Positions 1-10,504 of a DNA stretch of 64,000 nucleotides are shown piece after piece (within the stretch, counting starts at the first letter, position 1; each line of letters begins with the position of its first letter). Source of the DNA: Dipteris shenzhenensis (Eukaryota > Polypodiophyta > Polypodiopsida > Gleicheniales); the NCBI GenBank assembly GCA_047967505.1, contig CM106539.1; one strand, written 5' to 3'. A program made the position numbers and the translations under genes. The notes under the pieces are model-generated. The model did not search any database, was not told the origin of the DNA, and saw only the letters and a program-made list of their open reading frames with translations.

Positions 1-4
1 GGAG

Positions 5-1170
5 GTGTTTGATGATATGGTCCGGGATTTATATATCCATAAGTCCTCAAGTAGGGATGATAGCATGGAGCAGGACGATCTTTTTACTGCAACATCAACT
101 CCACTGTTTGAGGGATGCACATTCTCTATTCTACGTGCCTCCCTTGAGTTACTAAACTTGCAGACCATCTATGGATGGAGCAATGCAAGTTTGAATGCAT
201 TACTCAAGTAAGCTTTAAAGTCTATTTTGCAAACATGGTGAAATATGCTAGTGGGTCACTTACTCGAATGCTTTTTCTTATTTATAGTCTTCACGTGTAG
301 GCTATTGTGTAAAATGCTTCCAAGGGAGAATAAATTACCGACCTCAAGAGATATGGCAACGCAACATGCGACCTCTATTGAAGGATTAGATTACAAGTGC
401 ATCCATGTGTGTGTCAACAATTACGTTCTATTTCATGGACCACATAAGGATGCAAGAGAATGTCCTACTTGTGGAGAGGCAAGATATAGAGCAGATCTCA
501 AAACTTTGGATGTGCCTCATAAGGTTCTCTTGGAGGATTAGATTACAAGCACATCCATGCATGTGTCAATGATTACGTTCTATTTCATGGACCACATAAG
601 GATGCAAGACAGTGTCCTACTTGTAGAGAGGCAAGATATAGAGCAGATCTCAAAACTTTGGATGTGCCTCGTAAGATTCTATGACATTTTCCCACCCTCA
701 CATCCAACATGTGTTCAAGTGCAAATCCATTGCGGAGCTCATGTCATGGCATTCCTTCCATCAATCAACCGATGGCAAGTGGACAACTCCCATAGACACT
801 CCTGCGTGGAAGCATATTGAAGACACATGGCCAAGCTTCAAGGAAGAACCTAGGAACTTGAGACTTGGATTGGGTATGGACGGTGTGAACCCATTTGGTC
901 TCAAAAGCACCTCTTACAGTGTATGGCCAGTGATATTGGTGAATTATGATTTTCCACCCTCTATGGCGATTAAGAAAGGACACATCATGTTATCCCTTCT
1001 AATTCCAAGGAAACATAAAGTAAAAAATCATGATGTTTATTTGGAGCCTTTGATTGATGAGCTATAGATATTTTGGAGAGGTATCAAGGTGCATGATGTG
1101 AGCAAGCCTCCCTCATCATGAGACTTCAACTACAGAGCAGTCTTGATGTGGACGATACATGACTTCCCAA
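5..1170 (+). pseudogene. CACTA TNP2 transposase, N-terminal and core part (broken)
   Basis: Plus-strand frames encode the characteristic TNP2 order: PLFEGCTFSILRASLELLNL, a GWSNASLNALL block, LPRENKLPTS, a zinc-like YKCIHVCVNN...CPTCGEARYR block, then from 681 IDTPAWKHIEDTWPSF, GMDGVNPFG, YSVWPVILVNYDFPPSM and LEPLIDEL, followed by a degraded IHDFPTYGKCSG. In the family this is the catalytic part of the transposase that cuts CACTA ends. Here it is split over three frames. A 152-bp internal direct duplication repeats the cysteine block and ends in a stop. There is no intact reading frame, so activity is not expected. Confidence 0.85.
383..683 (+). repeat. 152-bp direct duplication inside the TNP2 pseudogene
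   Basis: Two head-to-tail copies (383-534 and 535-683) begin ggattagattacaag and carry the same IHxCVNxYVLFHGPHKDAR, CPTC and YRADLKTLDVP coding content. They differ by a handful of substitutions. The second copy ends at the stop just before the 681 reading frame. Confidence 0.85.
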
Positions 1171-1573
1171 CCTATGGCAAGTGTTCAGGTAAGCATTGAA
1201 CTTTTAATTATGAGTAGGCAATCGATGTGGCACCTTGAACCCACTTTGAACTCTTAATTGCATTTATTATTCAAGTCTCACTACATCGGGTTACCATGTA
1301 TGTCCTATTTGTGGTCCTTTGCTAGTTGTCTCATGGGTAGATGCATTGAATAAGGTCATTTATGAGAATTACCATCGATTTCTTCCACCTAGTCATCTTA
1401 GATATGTCGCCTCTTGGAATGAAGTCCCCCCCACAGTCACTTACTATAGGAGATTGGATGAGAATTTGGGACATTTCCACAACTCCTCCACCACATGACA
1501 TGAGCTCGTAAGGGTTTGTAGCTATTATGTGCTATATTGAATGGAAATAAAGATTACATGCTAACACCAGATT
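1171..1573 (+). other. Degenerate TNP2 interior or intron remnant
   Basis: Between recognisable TNP2 blocks this stretch shows only scattered similarity in broken frames, for example a weak match around HYIG near 1280. No open frame longer than a few dozen codons is present. It may contain a former intron followed by a decayed exon. Confidence 0.4.
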
Positions 1574-1960
1574 TTGTTTAGATACTCCATCTTTTATCGA
1601 CTACCATATTGGTCCCACCTCAAGATCAATCACTTGCTTGATCCCATGCATATCTTCAAGAATGTGGCATCTACCATTTGGGAACATTTGAATGGGACAT
1701 GCTCTGCAGGCATAAGGGAGGATCTATGCACCATAGGGAGGAAGCATGAAGCTTGGCCACAAGAGAGGCCAAATGGTTGTGTCTTTTTACCTCATGCACC
1801 ATGGAGGTTATCAAAATGGTGGTGGTAGTGAAACAAGCTATCACTACAATTCGTACTCCCACTGGATGCATGAGGTGTTTGAAGGGGGCCTTCACAAAGA
1901 GCAAGAAAGGAGGTCTCAAGTGTAGACCAATTATATGGCTTGAAAACTCATGATTGGCAC
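1574..1960 (+). pseudogene. CACTA TNP2 transposase, C-terminal part
   Basis: The frame starting near 1574 reads IFYRLPYWSHLKINHLLDPM then HIFKNVASTIWEHL. This matches the TNP2 segment usually written SIFFELPYW...NLDVMHIEKNV. A REDL block and a PWRLSKW block follow in this and an overlapping frame (1753-1953). The same segment recurs on the minus strand at 8147-8446 (HELRYWGQLQINHLLDPMHI), which supports the call. A frameshift lies near 1760-1830. It would be the same polypeptide as the 5-1170 pseudogene. Confidence 0.8.
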
Positions 1961-2099
1961 AAGATGCTCCAAGTAAGTATTTTATGTGCATAATATCTTT
2001 TTCCTTCCAAATTTGTGAGTGAACTAGAAGCATCAACCATTCCTCATGTGTTCAGTTCATACTACCTCTACTAGCATTTCTCGTAGCACATCGAAGGAC

Positions 2100-2925
2100 A
2101 TGAAGGATTGTATTTACAAGATGGGCAAGGTTGTGAGGTAGTTTATAGGATACAAAATGTGAAGCATATCAATGCTCCATGCAAGGTTTTCATATTGCTA
2201 ATATGGTGTACTTTTTCCTTTCTAGGTGTGAGCTGAAAGGAAATAGATGCCACCACACTTGAGAATGCTTGAGTTATGTCAATGGAGGTGGTTTGTTTAG
2301 TGGAGGAGACATTTCCACATTCTATTCTCACAAGCCAACTACATCTCATAGTGCATTTGGTGGATGAGATTGCTATATGCAGTATTGTATATGCACAATG
2401 GTTATTCTTCCTCGAGCACTTCATGAAGACCTTGAAGGGTTTCATGAGACAAAATGCAAGGCCCGAAGGTAGCATGGCTGAGGGTTGGTTGGTACAAGAG
2501 TCACTTGTCTATATTTTTGAGTTTCTTGTTGATGTGGATAGCTCTCTCCCATGACTATGGAGAGATGATGAAGATCAAATGATGACCTCTATTGTGCCTC
2601 AAGGGAAAGGACGAAGCAAAGTAATATACACAGAGTTGCTTAATAATATCAACCTTTATTGCATGCTTAATAGTGATGTGATGAAAAGATGGGTGACAAG
2701 ATGCGAGGATGCAAAGGCAAGAAGACAAGGAAAAAGGTCCCTCTTTCATATACACCACGGATCTTGTGTGCCATACCCTCAACATCTAAGAGCACTCCTA
2801 AAGGATATTCATGTGTATTGGCTACTTGACAAAATGGAGAGAGTAGAGAGAAATGAGGGGATGCATATCACAATGGAAGAATGGGACTATGCTAGGGGAT
2901 CCATGAGCAAGGTCAGTATATAGAA
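2100..2925 (+). pseudogene. CACTA transposase DUF4218 region
   Basis: The frame at 2276-2554 reads VCLVEETFPHSILTSQLHLI, then VHLVDEIAICSIVYAQW, FFLEHFMKTLKGFMRQNARP and EGSMAEGWLVQESLVYI. This corresponds to the DUF4218 signature of plant CACTA transposases (PP.FFD.MVHL..HL..E....G....RWMYP.ER....LK..VRN.ARPEGSI.E). A second frame to 2923 holds the following charged region with KRWVTRCEDAKARRQGKR. In-frame stops and a gap separate the parts. The same region recurs at 7130-7740 (-) and 46040-46765 (+). Confidence 0.85.
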
Positions 2926-2989
2926 TGTTATGCATAAGTTAGAAGCTTTCACTAACTTAGATTGCTTATTTAATTGATTTTGTCTTAGT

Positions 2990-3840
2990 ATAGTGTACTA
3001 TGTTCAATGCTATATGGTGTGAGGGCAAGCATTTTCGAACACAACGGATTGATGATAAGAGAAACACACAAGATTGCAGCTTCATTGGAAGCTTTGAGGG
3101 AGCCAATGGAGCCATGGATGATTATTGTGGCATAATCCAAGATATTATTAAGCTTGACTTTTGACGCTTCTTTGTGTATGTTTTGGATATAAAATGGTTT
3201 AAGGATATGGTGGAAAGAGGCCCTTATGCAACAATCAAATGCCATGCAAGTGGCTTTGTAACTATTAACTCCACAAAGTTTTGGCAAAGTAAGAAGGACA
3301 CATGAGTACTACCGCAACAATGTGAATAGGTATTATACACACATATAAAAATACTCACTTTTAAATATTTGATACCTTCGATGAAGGAAAATAACATGAT
3401 TGTATTTGTGTTTGAATTAGGTTGTCTATCAACCAATGGTGGATAATAATAAGTGGTGGCATGTCATACCTATTATGCCACGTTCCAAAGTGATGTATGG
3501 CACATTTACTAATATGGAGCGTATGGAGGATGATCATGGCCATGGAGGTGATGATGACCATGATACAAGAGAGGAGGAGGATCATGAGATAGGAGATACA
3601 GATTTTGATGCCATTACCAGTGAGGACGAGTCTACCATTGGAGATGCTGATTTCGATGAGCACATGAGTAGCACAAGTAGTAGTGGGCTGAATGTATTTG
3701 TAGATCTCAACACTGGTTTGGATTTTAAAGTAGATAGTTCGGCAAGGGTTGAACTCATTGAGGATGAGATTAACTGTAGCTCATCATTGATATTGGCAAA
3801 ACTATTTTACATATTGTCTCATTCTCCTCACCTCACTTAA
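2990..3840 (+). pseudogene. CACTA transposase DUF4216 region and acidic C-terminal tail
   Basis: A frame from about 3000 reads YCGIIQDIIKLDF, a stop, then FVYVLDIKWFKDMV and GFVTINSTKFW. After a gap, a VVYQPMVDNNKWWHVIPIMP block near 3421-3478 follows. This is the DUF4216 pattern (YYG.I..I.EL.Y......LF.C.WFD...GF..VN......NWHVV). The open frame 3436-3840 then runs into an aspartate/glutamate- and histidine-rich tail (DDDHDTREEEDHEIGDTDFD), as seen at the C-terminus of many CACTA transposases. At least two stops interrupt it. Confidence 0.75.
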
Positions 3841-3984
3841 TTTTTGTATATGTGGGTTTGCCAAAAAGCATTGATTATTTTATTAAAATTATGTGCTTTG
3901 GTAATCATGGGCAATGTTTGGAAAGCAGTGATGTATATTTATCAGCTTGCACCAAAATCTCACTTTCAGTATTCTTTGTTTTGC

Positions 3985-4135
3985 GTTTATAAAGGCATCT
4001 AAATCCATGTCTAATTCACAGTGTAGACGTGCTATTAGATGCACAAATAGATGCGCCCGTATTTCCACTATTCTAGCAGTGCCTATAGACGTGCCTGCTA
4101 TTTTGTGCATCTATCAAGCGCATCTATAGTTGCTT
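3985..4135. repeat. Subterminal repeat cluster of a CACTA element
   Basis: Short motifs recur in both orientations: tagacgtgc (twice), gatgcac / gtgcatc and gcgcatctat. A ttctagcagtg near 4071-4081 reads cactgctagaa on the other strand, a typical CACTA terminus. The cluster lies between the end of CACTA copy 1 and the 3' side of the minus-strand tnpA-like gene, so it could belong to either. No clear 3-bp target duplication was found. Confidence 0.5.
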
Positions 4136-4139
4136 TGTC

Positions 4140-5218
4140 TTGTTGTGGGAGGTGTGAAATGCCTTCAACATGGCAACACCATTGACTCTGTCCCTGTACT
4201 GCTTCTTGAAAAACTTTCAGTCATCTTTGTCTATCCGGCTAGGTTTAGCCTTCCCCTTTGCAATGGAAGTATACAAGGTTGACCTACAATGCTTCAAGAC
4301 CCCACCCATGTGCTCTCGCATGTAATCCTCATTGAACTCACAATTTGGGAGGTTAGGGTATTGTCTTTTCAATTCATCGATGACTGCTTGCTTCTTTTCA
4401 CCATCCTAGTACTACTAGTCAGTAGCTATGCCGCTCTTGAAGTGGTGGCTCATCAACCACCTCATGGTGGCTAGCACTTCTGAGCCCTTTATATTTTCTA
4501 TTATCTCTCCAGCCCTAGTGATTTCATGGGATAGGTTCTCGAGCGAGAGAGGAGGATTCATGGGAGTGGTAGAGCTAGAGTGAGGGGTGTTACTACGAGC
4601 GCTTATGGAGCGAGGAGTAGCAGAGGGAGTGGGAGAGGGCAAGGGACCTGACTGGTACTGGTCTCATGACCAAGTGGAGACCTATAGGGATGTGAGTGTG
4701 TTGACTTGTCTACATATACCGAGTCAGCATAGCAGTCTCGACCCTTCCTACTCTTCCTTCCCTTATGATGGGTATGCCCAGGTGATGGCCCCTCAGTCGA
4801 AGGGGTAGAGGGGACGGCTGTCGAGTATGAATAGCCATCAATGTAGGAGAGGGAAGATCTAGGTCCTCTAGGACATCAAAGAGAGGAATCTCACGGTCTC
4901 CGCATCACTCATTTGTGTGACAAACTCATTAGGACCCATGGGTTGTTAGCAAAGGAGTTCCTCGAGGGGTAGTCGTAGTGCTAGGTTTGGGAGGATTCGG
5001 GTCAGTGGTAGTCATAGTGGTAGGCCATTGAGGTGTCACCTGAGTGGATCAAAGTCCTCTAAAAAGTAGAGATCATGATGTCTCCTCCTACGAGGGTTTC
5101 TACACTCATCGGATGTGCAACGTGATCCCATATCTAATTGGGGGGGATTGGACAAATGTAGACACAAACACCAAGACAAAAAACAAAAAACAAGAGCAGA
5201 TAAGAAGCGAAAAGACAA
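4140..5218 (-). pseudogene. CACTA second gene (tnpA / Transposase_24-like), copy 1
   Basis: Read from 5218 down to 4140, the minus strand has an N-terminal block RRRRHHDLYFLEDFDP, serine/proline-rich linkers, a block LSHEITRAGEIIENIKGSEV and LMSHHFKSGI. Then comes a Transposase_24-like domain: KKQAVIDELKRQYPNLPNCE, FNEDYMREHMGGVLKHCRST and KDDxKFFKKQYRD. The same blocks occur in order at 11704-12870 (+) and 20220-20700 (+), which shows a real protein family. In CACTA elements such a protein would bind subterminal repeats; that role is inferred from family position. Stops interrupt it. Confidence 0.65.
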
Positions 5219-5221
5219 CTA

Positions 5222-5565
5222 ATTACTTAAGACAATTATGAAATTCAAACTCAAGAAATTATGAAAATAAAATTAATCACTTGTGAAAATTATGAAATGA
5301 CATCAACACAAAATGGATAAATATGAAAGGACAATTATTTACTTAAGATAATTATAAAAAGCCAGTTTTGAAATGACAAATATTTATGAAAGACAAGTGG
5401 AATCTAATAAGATTTTCATATATTAAAAATATCGCCAAAAATATGTCTCCAAAAGTATGTATATAAAAAATATATGTCTCCAAAAGTATGCCTAAGCAAA
5501 ATTTGTCTTCGAAAGAGAAATAATAGAGTTGTGAAAAACGACATCGCGGAGAGTTTCGAGTTTTA
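5222..5565. other. AT-rich spacer with degenerate short repeats
   Basis: No coding potential is visible. The stretch repeats aattatgaaa-type and acttaag motifs and has two copies of atgtctccaaaagtatg (around 5442 and 5475). Its inverted counterpart is the AT-rich leader at about 11590-11700, upstream of tnpA-like copy 2, so it is probably the 5' leader or intron of the minus-strand tnpA-like gene. Confidence 0.5.
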
Positions 5566-5571
5566 GCCCCA

Positions 5572-5706
5572 GGCATCACTATATAGCAACACTGGTCAGT
5601 CACTATATAGCGACACTGGTCAATCGCTATATAGTGACACTCAATATCCTAAAAGTGTCACTATATAGCGACAGAACAAGGCAAAGCATCGCTATATAGC
5701 GATGGT
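5572..5706. repeat. CACTA-type subterminal repeat array (tcgctatatagcga)
   Basis: The near-palindrome tcgctatatagcga and variants (tcactatatagcgac, tcgctatatagtgac) occur about six times in 135 bp. Several are followed by the word 'cac' or 'gacact'. Dense palindromic repeats of this size are typical transposase-binding subterminal arrays. The motif differs from the tcggtatataccga array at 10505-10640 and 13636-13841, so a different CACTA subfamily is indicated. Confidence 0.65.
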
Positions 5707-5739
5707 TCAAGGCACTTATTCCAAGGAGAGAGAAAAGGA

Positions 5740-6262
5740 GCTCATGGGTGGCTATTTTTTGGATCTTAATGAATTTCCTTGCAGCTCATGTTGTGATTTT
5801 GGAGGTGTGCAGATGGAAGGGACAAGTGGAAGCTCATCAAATGATGCGCCAATGCTCGACAGCACATAGTGGCTTATGAAGAGGTTGTATTGTCATTGCA
5901 CATAGTGGCTTATGAAGAGGTTGTATTGTCATTGCACTCATTGCAAGCGAGAAGTATGACATCAATGCCATATTATTATGTGCCACTTGCAAATGTATGG
6001 GCGACGAACCAGTATCCACCATTGGTGGTGCATGTGGTGATGGATCATCATAAGTCAATTCTATTTGAGTTCGTGATTAATATTGCATGCATACATGACA
6101 TGAAACCTTGAAACAATATCTTATATTTACACAAAACCTATGACAGGATGAGGAAGGTGGTGAGGGTGCACGTATACCTTCACACTTTGAGTAGGACTAT
6201 AGTCTCCCGGATGTGCCAGATCATGACGAGGGTATGGTGGACATGATGGATTCTACACCTAA
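5740..6262 (+). pseudogene. Inverted duplicate of the 5' part of a CACTA transposase gene
   Basis: The sequence from the leader (gctattttttggatctta) through ggaggtgtgcagatgg, atggaagggacaagtgg, the coding-like part and gagggtatggtggacatg is a diverged copy of the minus-strand segment 9775-10500. It is therefore the promoter/leader and first exon of the neighbouring minus-strand CACTA transposase, present a second time in opposite orientation. It stops near 6262, where it abuts the 3' end of the minus-strand gene. A 29-bp tandem duplication (cacatagtggcttatgaag) lies at 5865-5925. Protein content is too degraded for a domain call. Confidence 0.75.
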
Positions 6263-7000
6263 GACTTGATCTTGTAATTCCCCTTCTTCAATAAAGTCGG
6301 GTGATTCTTGATCGTCATCTTCTTCCTCAATATCGTGATCTCCATCTTCCTCTTGTATGATGTCATTATGTGCATCTTCTTCTTGGCTCATTTTGTGATC
6401 TTCATCTTCTTCACTAGATCCATCTGGATCAATTGGATCCGACATTGTAGTGGCATCTCCATATCCACATCTCTATCTTCAAAAATCTGTTTACTTTGTG
6501 TGCAACTTGGATCACGTACCACCATATTGGATCAAAACATCCCAATGAAAAACCACCTATATTGAAGATGGGTGTCAAATGCCATCAATTATATAAATTT
6601 ATGCTTAAGTAGATATGAACATGTACCAATTGATCTTAAAAAATGAAAGCATTCGATTACTTAAATCATTAGTATACACCTGCTCACAATGTTTCGGAAT
6701 AACAAAAGTATCACTTTCATCGGTCCAAAGTTGGTGGATCATTGTAAATAGTTCTAAACCATTTTATGTCAAGAATGAAAATACTAAATCATCTAAAATC
6801 ACTTTCATAAATTTCGTGTATGGTCCCACAATAATCCAACTGAGGAGAGAAAAGTGGTATCCAAAGCACTTGTTCGACTATCTTGTGTGAAGTTAGCCTT
6901 GACTCCACAATCATATGTGACTCTCTTTGAATCAATGCGTTCCACGTGAAAATGTCATCCATATGACCATCATGCACTGTACTTTTTGTACTACAAAAGA
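6221..7000 (-). pseudogene. CACTA transposase DUF4216 region and acidic tail, copy 2
   Basis: Minus-strand frames read FTWNALIQRESHMIVESRLT, then YCGTIHEIYESDFR, a stop, and FSIFILDIKWFRTIYND, matching DUF4216. Downstream (6445 to 6221) is an acidic stretch, SSEEDEDHKMSQEEDAHNDI followed by EEDGDHDIEEEDDD, equivalent to the acidic tail at 3520-3700. The last codons (VESIMSTIPSS) come from the inverted duplicate, so the fusion point lies near 6262. Confidence 0.7.
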
Positions 7001-7129
7001 GCATCATTAAAACAATGAGGATGCATATATTTTATAGCGTATAGTGCCACACATAACTTAATCATGTCAAGAGATAAGAAACTTACATGCATCATACATC
7101 CAAATGAAAACTCTCGCTCACGCTCATTT

Positions 7130-7740
7130 ATTGTCTATTCATCGTGTTCAGCTTTACGTAGAGCTAGTTGTAGCCAATCAAGTGACATGTGAGTGGGGAG
7201 AAAAGCGAGATCCTATGGATATGGTTGCAGTTGCCTGTGCATGACTTTGAATCTCATCCTTGCATTTATTCTTTTTGCTTTGGTTGCTTCATATCTCTCA
7301 ATCCACTTTTGCATCTCCTTGCTATTGAGGATACAAAACTTATTGAATTTCTCCATTTGCTCTTCACTCATCTTCTTTCAATCCCTTTTCCTTGGGGAAC
7401 CTCACCAACAATGCGATCATCATCCTTGTTATGCTACCAAGCCTCTAGCATAGTGGGATCCATGGATGCAAGAAACTCCATGATATATACTAATGACTCT
7501 TGCACAATCCATCCCTCTGCCATTCTTGCTTCCGTCTTGCTCTCTACCTTAAAAATCCCTTCAAAGTTTTCATAAACCATTCAAGAAAAAACATCCACTG
7601 ACTATGAGCGGTACCTGCAATGGCCACCTCATCAACTATGTGCACAAGTAAGTGCACTTGAGTTGTCATAATGCTCAAGGGAAAGTTCTTCTCAAGCAAG
7701 CACACGGATTCGATAGAGTCCACCCTAGCCTTCACAATGC
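7130..7740 (-). pseudogene. CACTA transposase DUF4218 region, copy 2
   Basis: From 7735 downward the minus strand reads VCLLEKNFPLSIMTTQVHLL, VHIVDEVAIAGTAHSQW and FFLEWFMKTLKGFLR, a clear DUF4218 block. After a frameshift near 7544 the rest of the region follows. The plus-strand fragment at 46040-46765 is closely related, down to the MSLDWLQLAL block whose minus counterpart lies near 7190. Together with the TNP2 part at 8147-9480 it forms one broken transposase gene. Confidence 0.8.
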
Positions 7741-8146
7741 TCTATATGGAGATCTCTTTTTGAGATATCCACCTATTTCACATGCCCATGTAAGATTCAT
7801 AATCTTTCTACAAATTATTCAACTTGAATTGAAGAAAATGTAATCAATGTGAGTTGATAGTAAGCATACCTCACAATACCACTGATCTTGAATATAGCAT
7901 TTCTAACATCTTCTTGTAAGTACCCTTCCATTGTAATTGGGAAGATAAACTATCCAAGCAACAAAGAAGTCATGTTAATAATATAACATAATCATAATTA
8001 CATTAATATAACGCATCACGATTATCAGTACACTAGTCCTACAGCTTAGAATACATGTAAGACCTTGTGCCAATCATGGGACTTGAGCCCACTAAGCTTA
8101 TTGTCCTTTGAGAATGCTCCTTTCAAGAAATGCATGTACCTTGTCA
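7741..8146 (-). other. Inter-domain stretch of CACTA copy 2
   Basis: This region joins the DUF4218 and TNP2 blocks of the minus-strand transposase. I see only short open frames and no recognisable motif. It probably contains a decayed intron and exon, as in the equivalent interval 1960-2270 of copy 1. Confidence 0.4.
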
Positions 8147-9480
8147 CTATTTGAAAAGAGGCAATGTCCGCCTTGACCCTCCCTTGACCACTACCTCCTC
8201 TCTCTTGGAGAGAATCCATGCTGCTTTTGAAAGGACAACTTTATGACCATGCACTTGGGGCCACAAATAAGGCATCCTATCCATAGCTTGCAAGTCTTCT
8301 CGCACTCCTCTCAAATCTTTGTCTCCAACCAAGTGTGCCCAAATAGTAGCCCCCACATTCTTGAAGATATGCATGGGATCCAAGAGATGATTGATTTGTA
8401 ACTGACCCCAATAACGAAGCTCGTGAAAGATGGATAGCCTCTTCATACCAAGAGGAGGCTCCTCTCCATTCTCCCTCCAAGCCTGAATCTAGTCACTTGC
8501 CTTCAAGGATGGTGGTGGTGGATCAAGTTGGCCTTCATGTGCAAGATGGTCCAATGGAAGGTATTGAGCATGACCTTTATAGACCATTTTCCTCATATGT
8601 TTAGAGTGTCATGCAAGCACACTCAAACCCTTTCCACAAACAAGACAAGCATGGTACCCACTTATTGCAATTCTTGCATGCATGCATGAATGTGCTAGTA
8701 TAAGACATGCCCTAGAAAGAGAGTCATAAAAGTATCATTATACATGTAAAGACACAACCACGTACTTGCGTACTCTCCATATCCTAGGTAGTCATGCATG
8801 GTCCACATCAAGATTCCCCTAACCAAAATGTCATTGGATGTTTCGGAGCTCTAGAAATATCAAAGACCCATATGCCTCTCTGTAAGATCTATAACTCCTC
8901 TATCAAAGGTGCCATGTATACGTCCATATTTTTGGCCTTGTACTTCCCTGGCACAAGTAGTGTAAGCTTGAGGTGTCCCTTCTTTATTATTAGCCATGGT
9001 GGGATATTGTAATTCACCAAGACTATAGGCCATGTTGACCAAGATGTTGAGCATAACCTGAAAGGGTTCATGCCGTCCATGGTGAGCCCAAGATGTAAGT
9101 TGCGTGGCTGAACCTCGCAAAGTCCGGCACCAATGATTGCCTATGTGCTTCCAAGAAGCACAATCTATAGGAATCCTCAATGTCTCATCAGTGGACCGAT
9201 GTGTAGCATGCCAAGTCATCAACTTTGCTATGGCTTTGCATCAAAACATGTGTTGTATTCTAGCTATGCTCTCAAGACCTTTACTAGGATCTGCTCACCC
9301 TACAAGTCATCTCTATATCATTGTTCCCCACACTCTAGACAACTAACCAAATCTCCATGCTCATGACAAAAGAGAATACAACCATGACAACAAGCATGGA
9401 TGGTATCATAATCCATACCCACCATTGTCAGCATCTTCTTCGCTTCATCTCTTGATGAGGGCATGTTATTTGATGAAGGC
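8147..9480 (-). pseudogene. CACTA TNP2 transposase core, copy 2
   Basis: Reading from 9480 downward: LPSSNNMPSSRDEAKKMLTM, GMDYDTIHACCHGCILFCHE, CLECGEQ; then IDCASWKHI, MDGMNPFRLCSTSWSTWPIV, NYNIPPWLIIKKGHLKLTLL and YMAPLIEEL; then after degraded sequence LSIFHELRYWGQLQINHLLD and PMHIFKNVGATIWAHL. This is the TNP2 domain order. The cysteine block CHGC...CLEC is recognisable. At least three frame changes break it. It belongs with the DUF4218 and DUF4216 parts at lower coordinates on the same strand. Confidence 0.85.
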
Positions 9481-9689
9481 AACATCTTCTAGAGCAACCT
9501 ATTGCAATTCAAACATAATTATGCTTCCACTAAGGAGAAACTATGATGATTCTCAAAACAATCAAGATCCAAATTAAGATAAATTATGCGCTAACCTCAC
9601 TAAGGCTGAGACACTTGTATTGGACCACCCATACTTTGCTTGTAGATTCAAGATTGAGAGACAAGCCCGTGACATCCCAGCACCCTCAT

Positions 9690-10170
9690 ACAATCATGTT
9701 GATTGCAACTCTCGCATCACGGCCTTAGACTCGAACATCATGTGTACATGTAATGTAGTGCCCCTAAAAATAGAATCCATCATGTCCACCATACCCTCGT
9801 CATCATCTGGCACATCTGAGAGACTACCCTCCTGCTTAAAGTGTGAAGGTATGCATGCCTCCTCGCCACCCTCCTCATCCTCTATCTCAAGGTTTCGTGT
9901 AAATACAAGATCCTGTCTCCAGGTTTTGTGTAAAGTACGCATGCAATCACGAACTCAAGTAGCATTGACTTATCATGATCCATCACCACCACCAATGGGC
10001 CATACTGGTGCAGGCTCCTCCTCATACATCTAGAAGCGGCACATGACAATACAGCATTGATGTCGTACTTCTCACTTGCAATGAGTGCAATGACAATACA
10101 ATCGCTTGGTAAGCCACTCTATGCTCCTGAGCATTGGCACATCATCTAACGAGCTTCCACTCATCCCTTC
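9690..10170 (-). pseudogene. 5' exon of CACTA copy 2 transposase
   Basis: From about 10164 the minus strand reads MEGMSGSS, then EWLTKRLYCHCTHCK. From 9942 it continues VFTRNLEIEDEEGGEEACIP and SHFKQEGSLSDVPDDDEGMV. The CHCTHCK motif might be a remnant of the cysteine motif of the CACTA transposase-associated domain; this is tentative. The segment is the partner of the inverted duplicate at 5740-6262. The gap 9485-9690 to the TNP2 block shows no coding signal and is probably an intron. Confidence 0.55.
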
Positions 10171-10193
10171 CATCTGCACACCTCTAAAATCAT

Positions 10194-10440
10194 CTCGGGG
10201 GGGTCACTATGTATAAACCCTCTATATCACGTGCGTTCAAGGCCTATATTTAAAATCCCTTATCTGTAAATTTTTTCATTAATAAAATATACCCCTTTTC
10301 TATACAAATCTGTAAATTTTTTCCAAAACTATTTTAAATAGTCCCTTATGTATATTTATTTCTGTAAATTTTAGGAATAAAAAATATCCTTCTTTTGAAC
10401 TCACGTGATAGGGTTACATATGATGAGTGACCCCCCCGAG
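10194..10440. mobile_element. hAT-like MITE with 15-bp TIRs and 8-bp TSD
   Basis: The left end ctcgggggggtcact (10194-10208) is the exact reverse complement of the right end agtgacccccccgag (10426-10440). Directly outside, aaaatcat occurs at 10186-10193 and again at 10441-10448, an 8-bp target duplication as made by hAT transposases. The 247-bp body is AT-rich and non-coding, with repeated tctgtaaatttt motifs. The paralogous segment at 5795-5812 lacks the insert and has the target once (aaaatcac on the same strand), so it acts as an empty site. Confidence 0.88.
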
Positions 10441-10504
10441 AAAATCATAACACAAAATGATTACAATCCACTCAAGATCCAAAAATAGCCTATTGTTAGA
10501 TTTT

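Larger units (their letters stand above)
1..4135 (+). mobile_element. Degenerate CACTA (En/Spm) DNA transposon, copy 1 (left end outside window)
   Basis: On the plus strand the successive parts of a plant CACTA transposase can be followed in order: TNP2 (Transposase_21) from base 5, DUF4218 near 2.1-2.9 kb, DUF4216 near 3.0-3.5 kb, then an acidic tail. Short diverged repeats resembling CACTA subterminal repeats follow at 3985-4135. Frames break repeatedly, so this is a dead autonomous-type copy. The left terminus lies outside the window and I could not fix an exact right terminus. The family call is firm; the boundaries are not. Confidence 0.8.

Noticed and set aside
5502-5738. 78-residue ORF with a long Arg-Glu repeat
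   Set aside because: It is only the translation of the (CT)n microsatellite at 55575-55670 on the other strand; the coordinates given here are shifted, and the real span is 55502-55738. No gene is implied.
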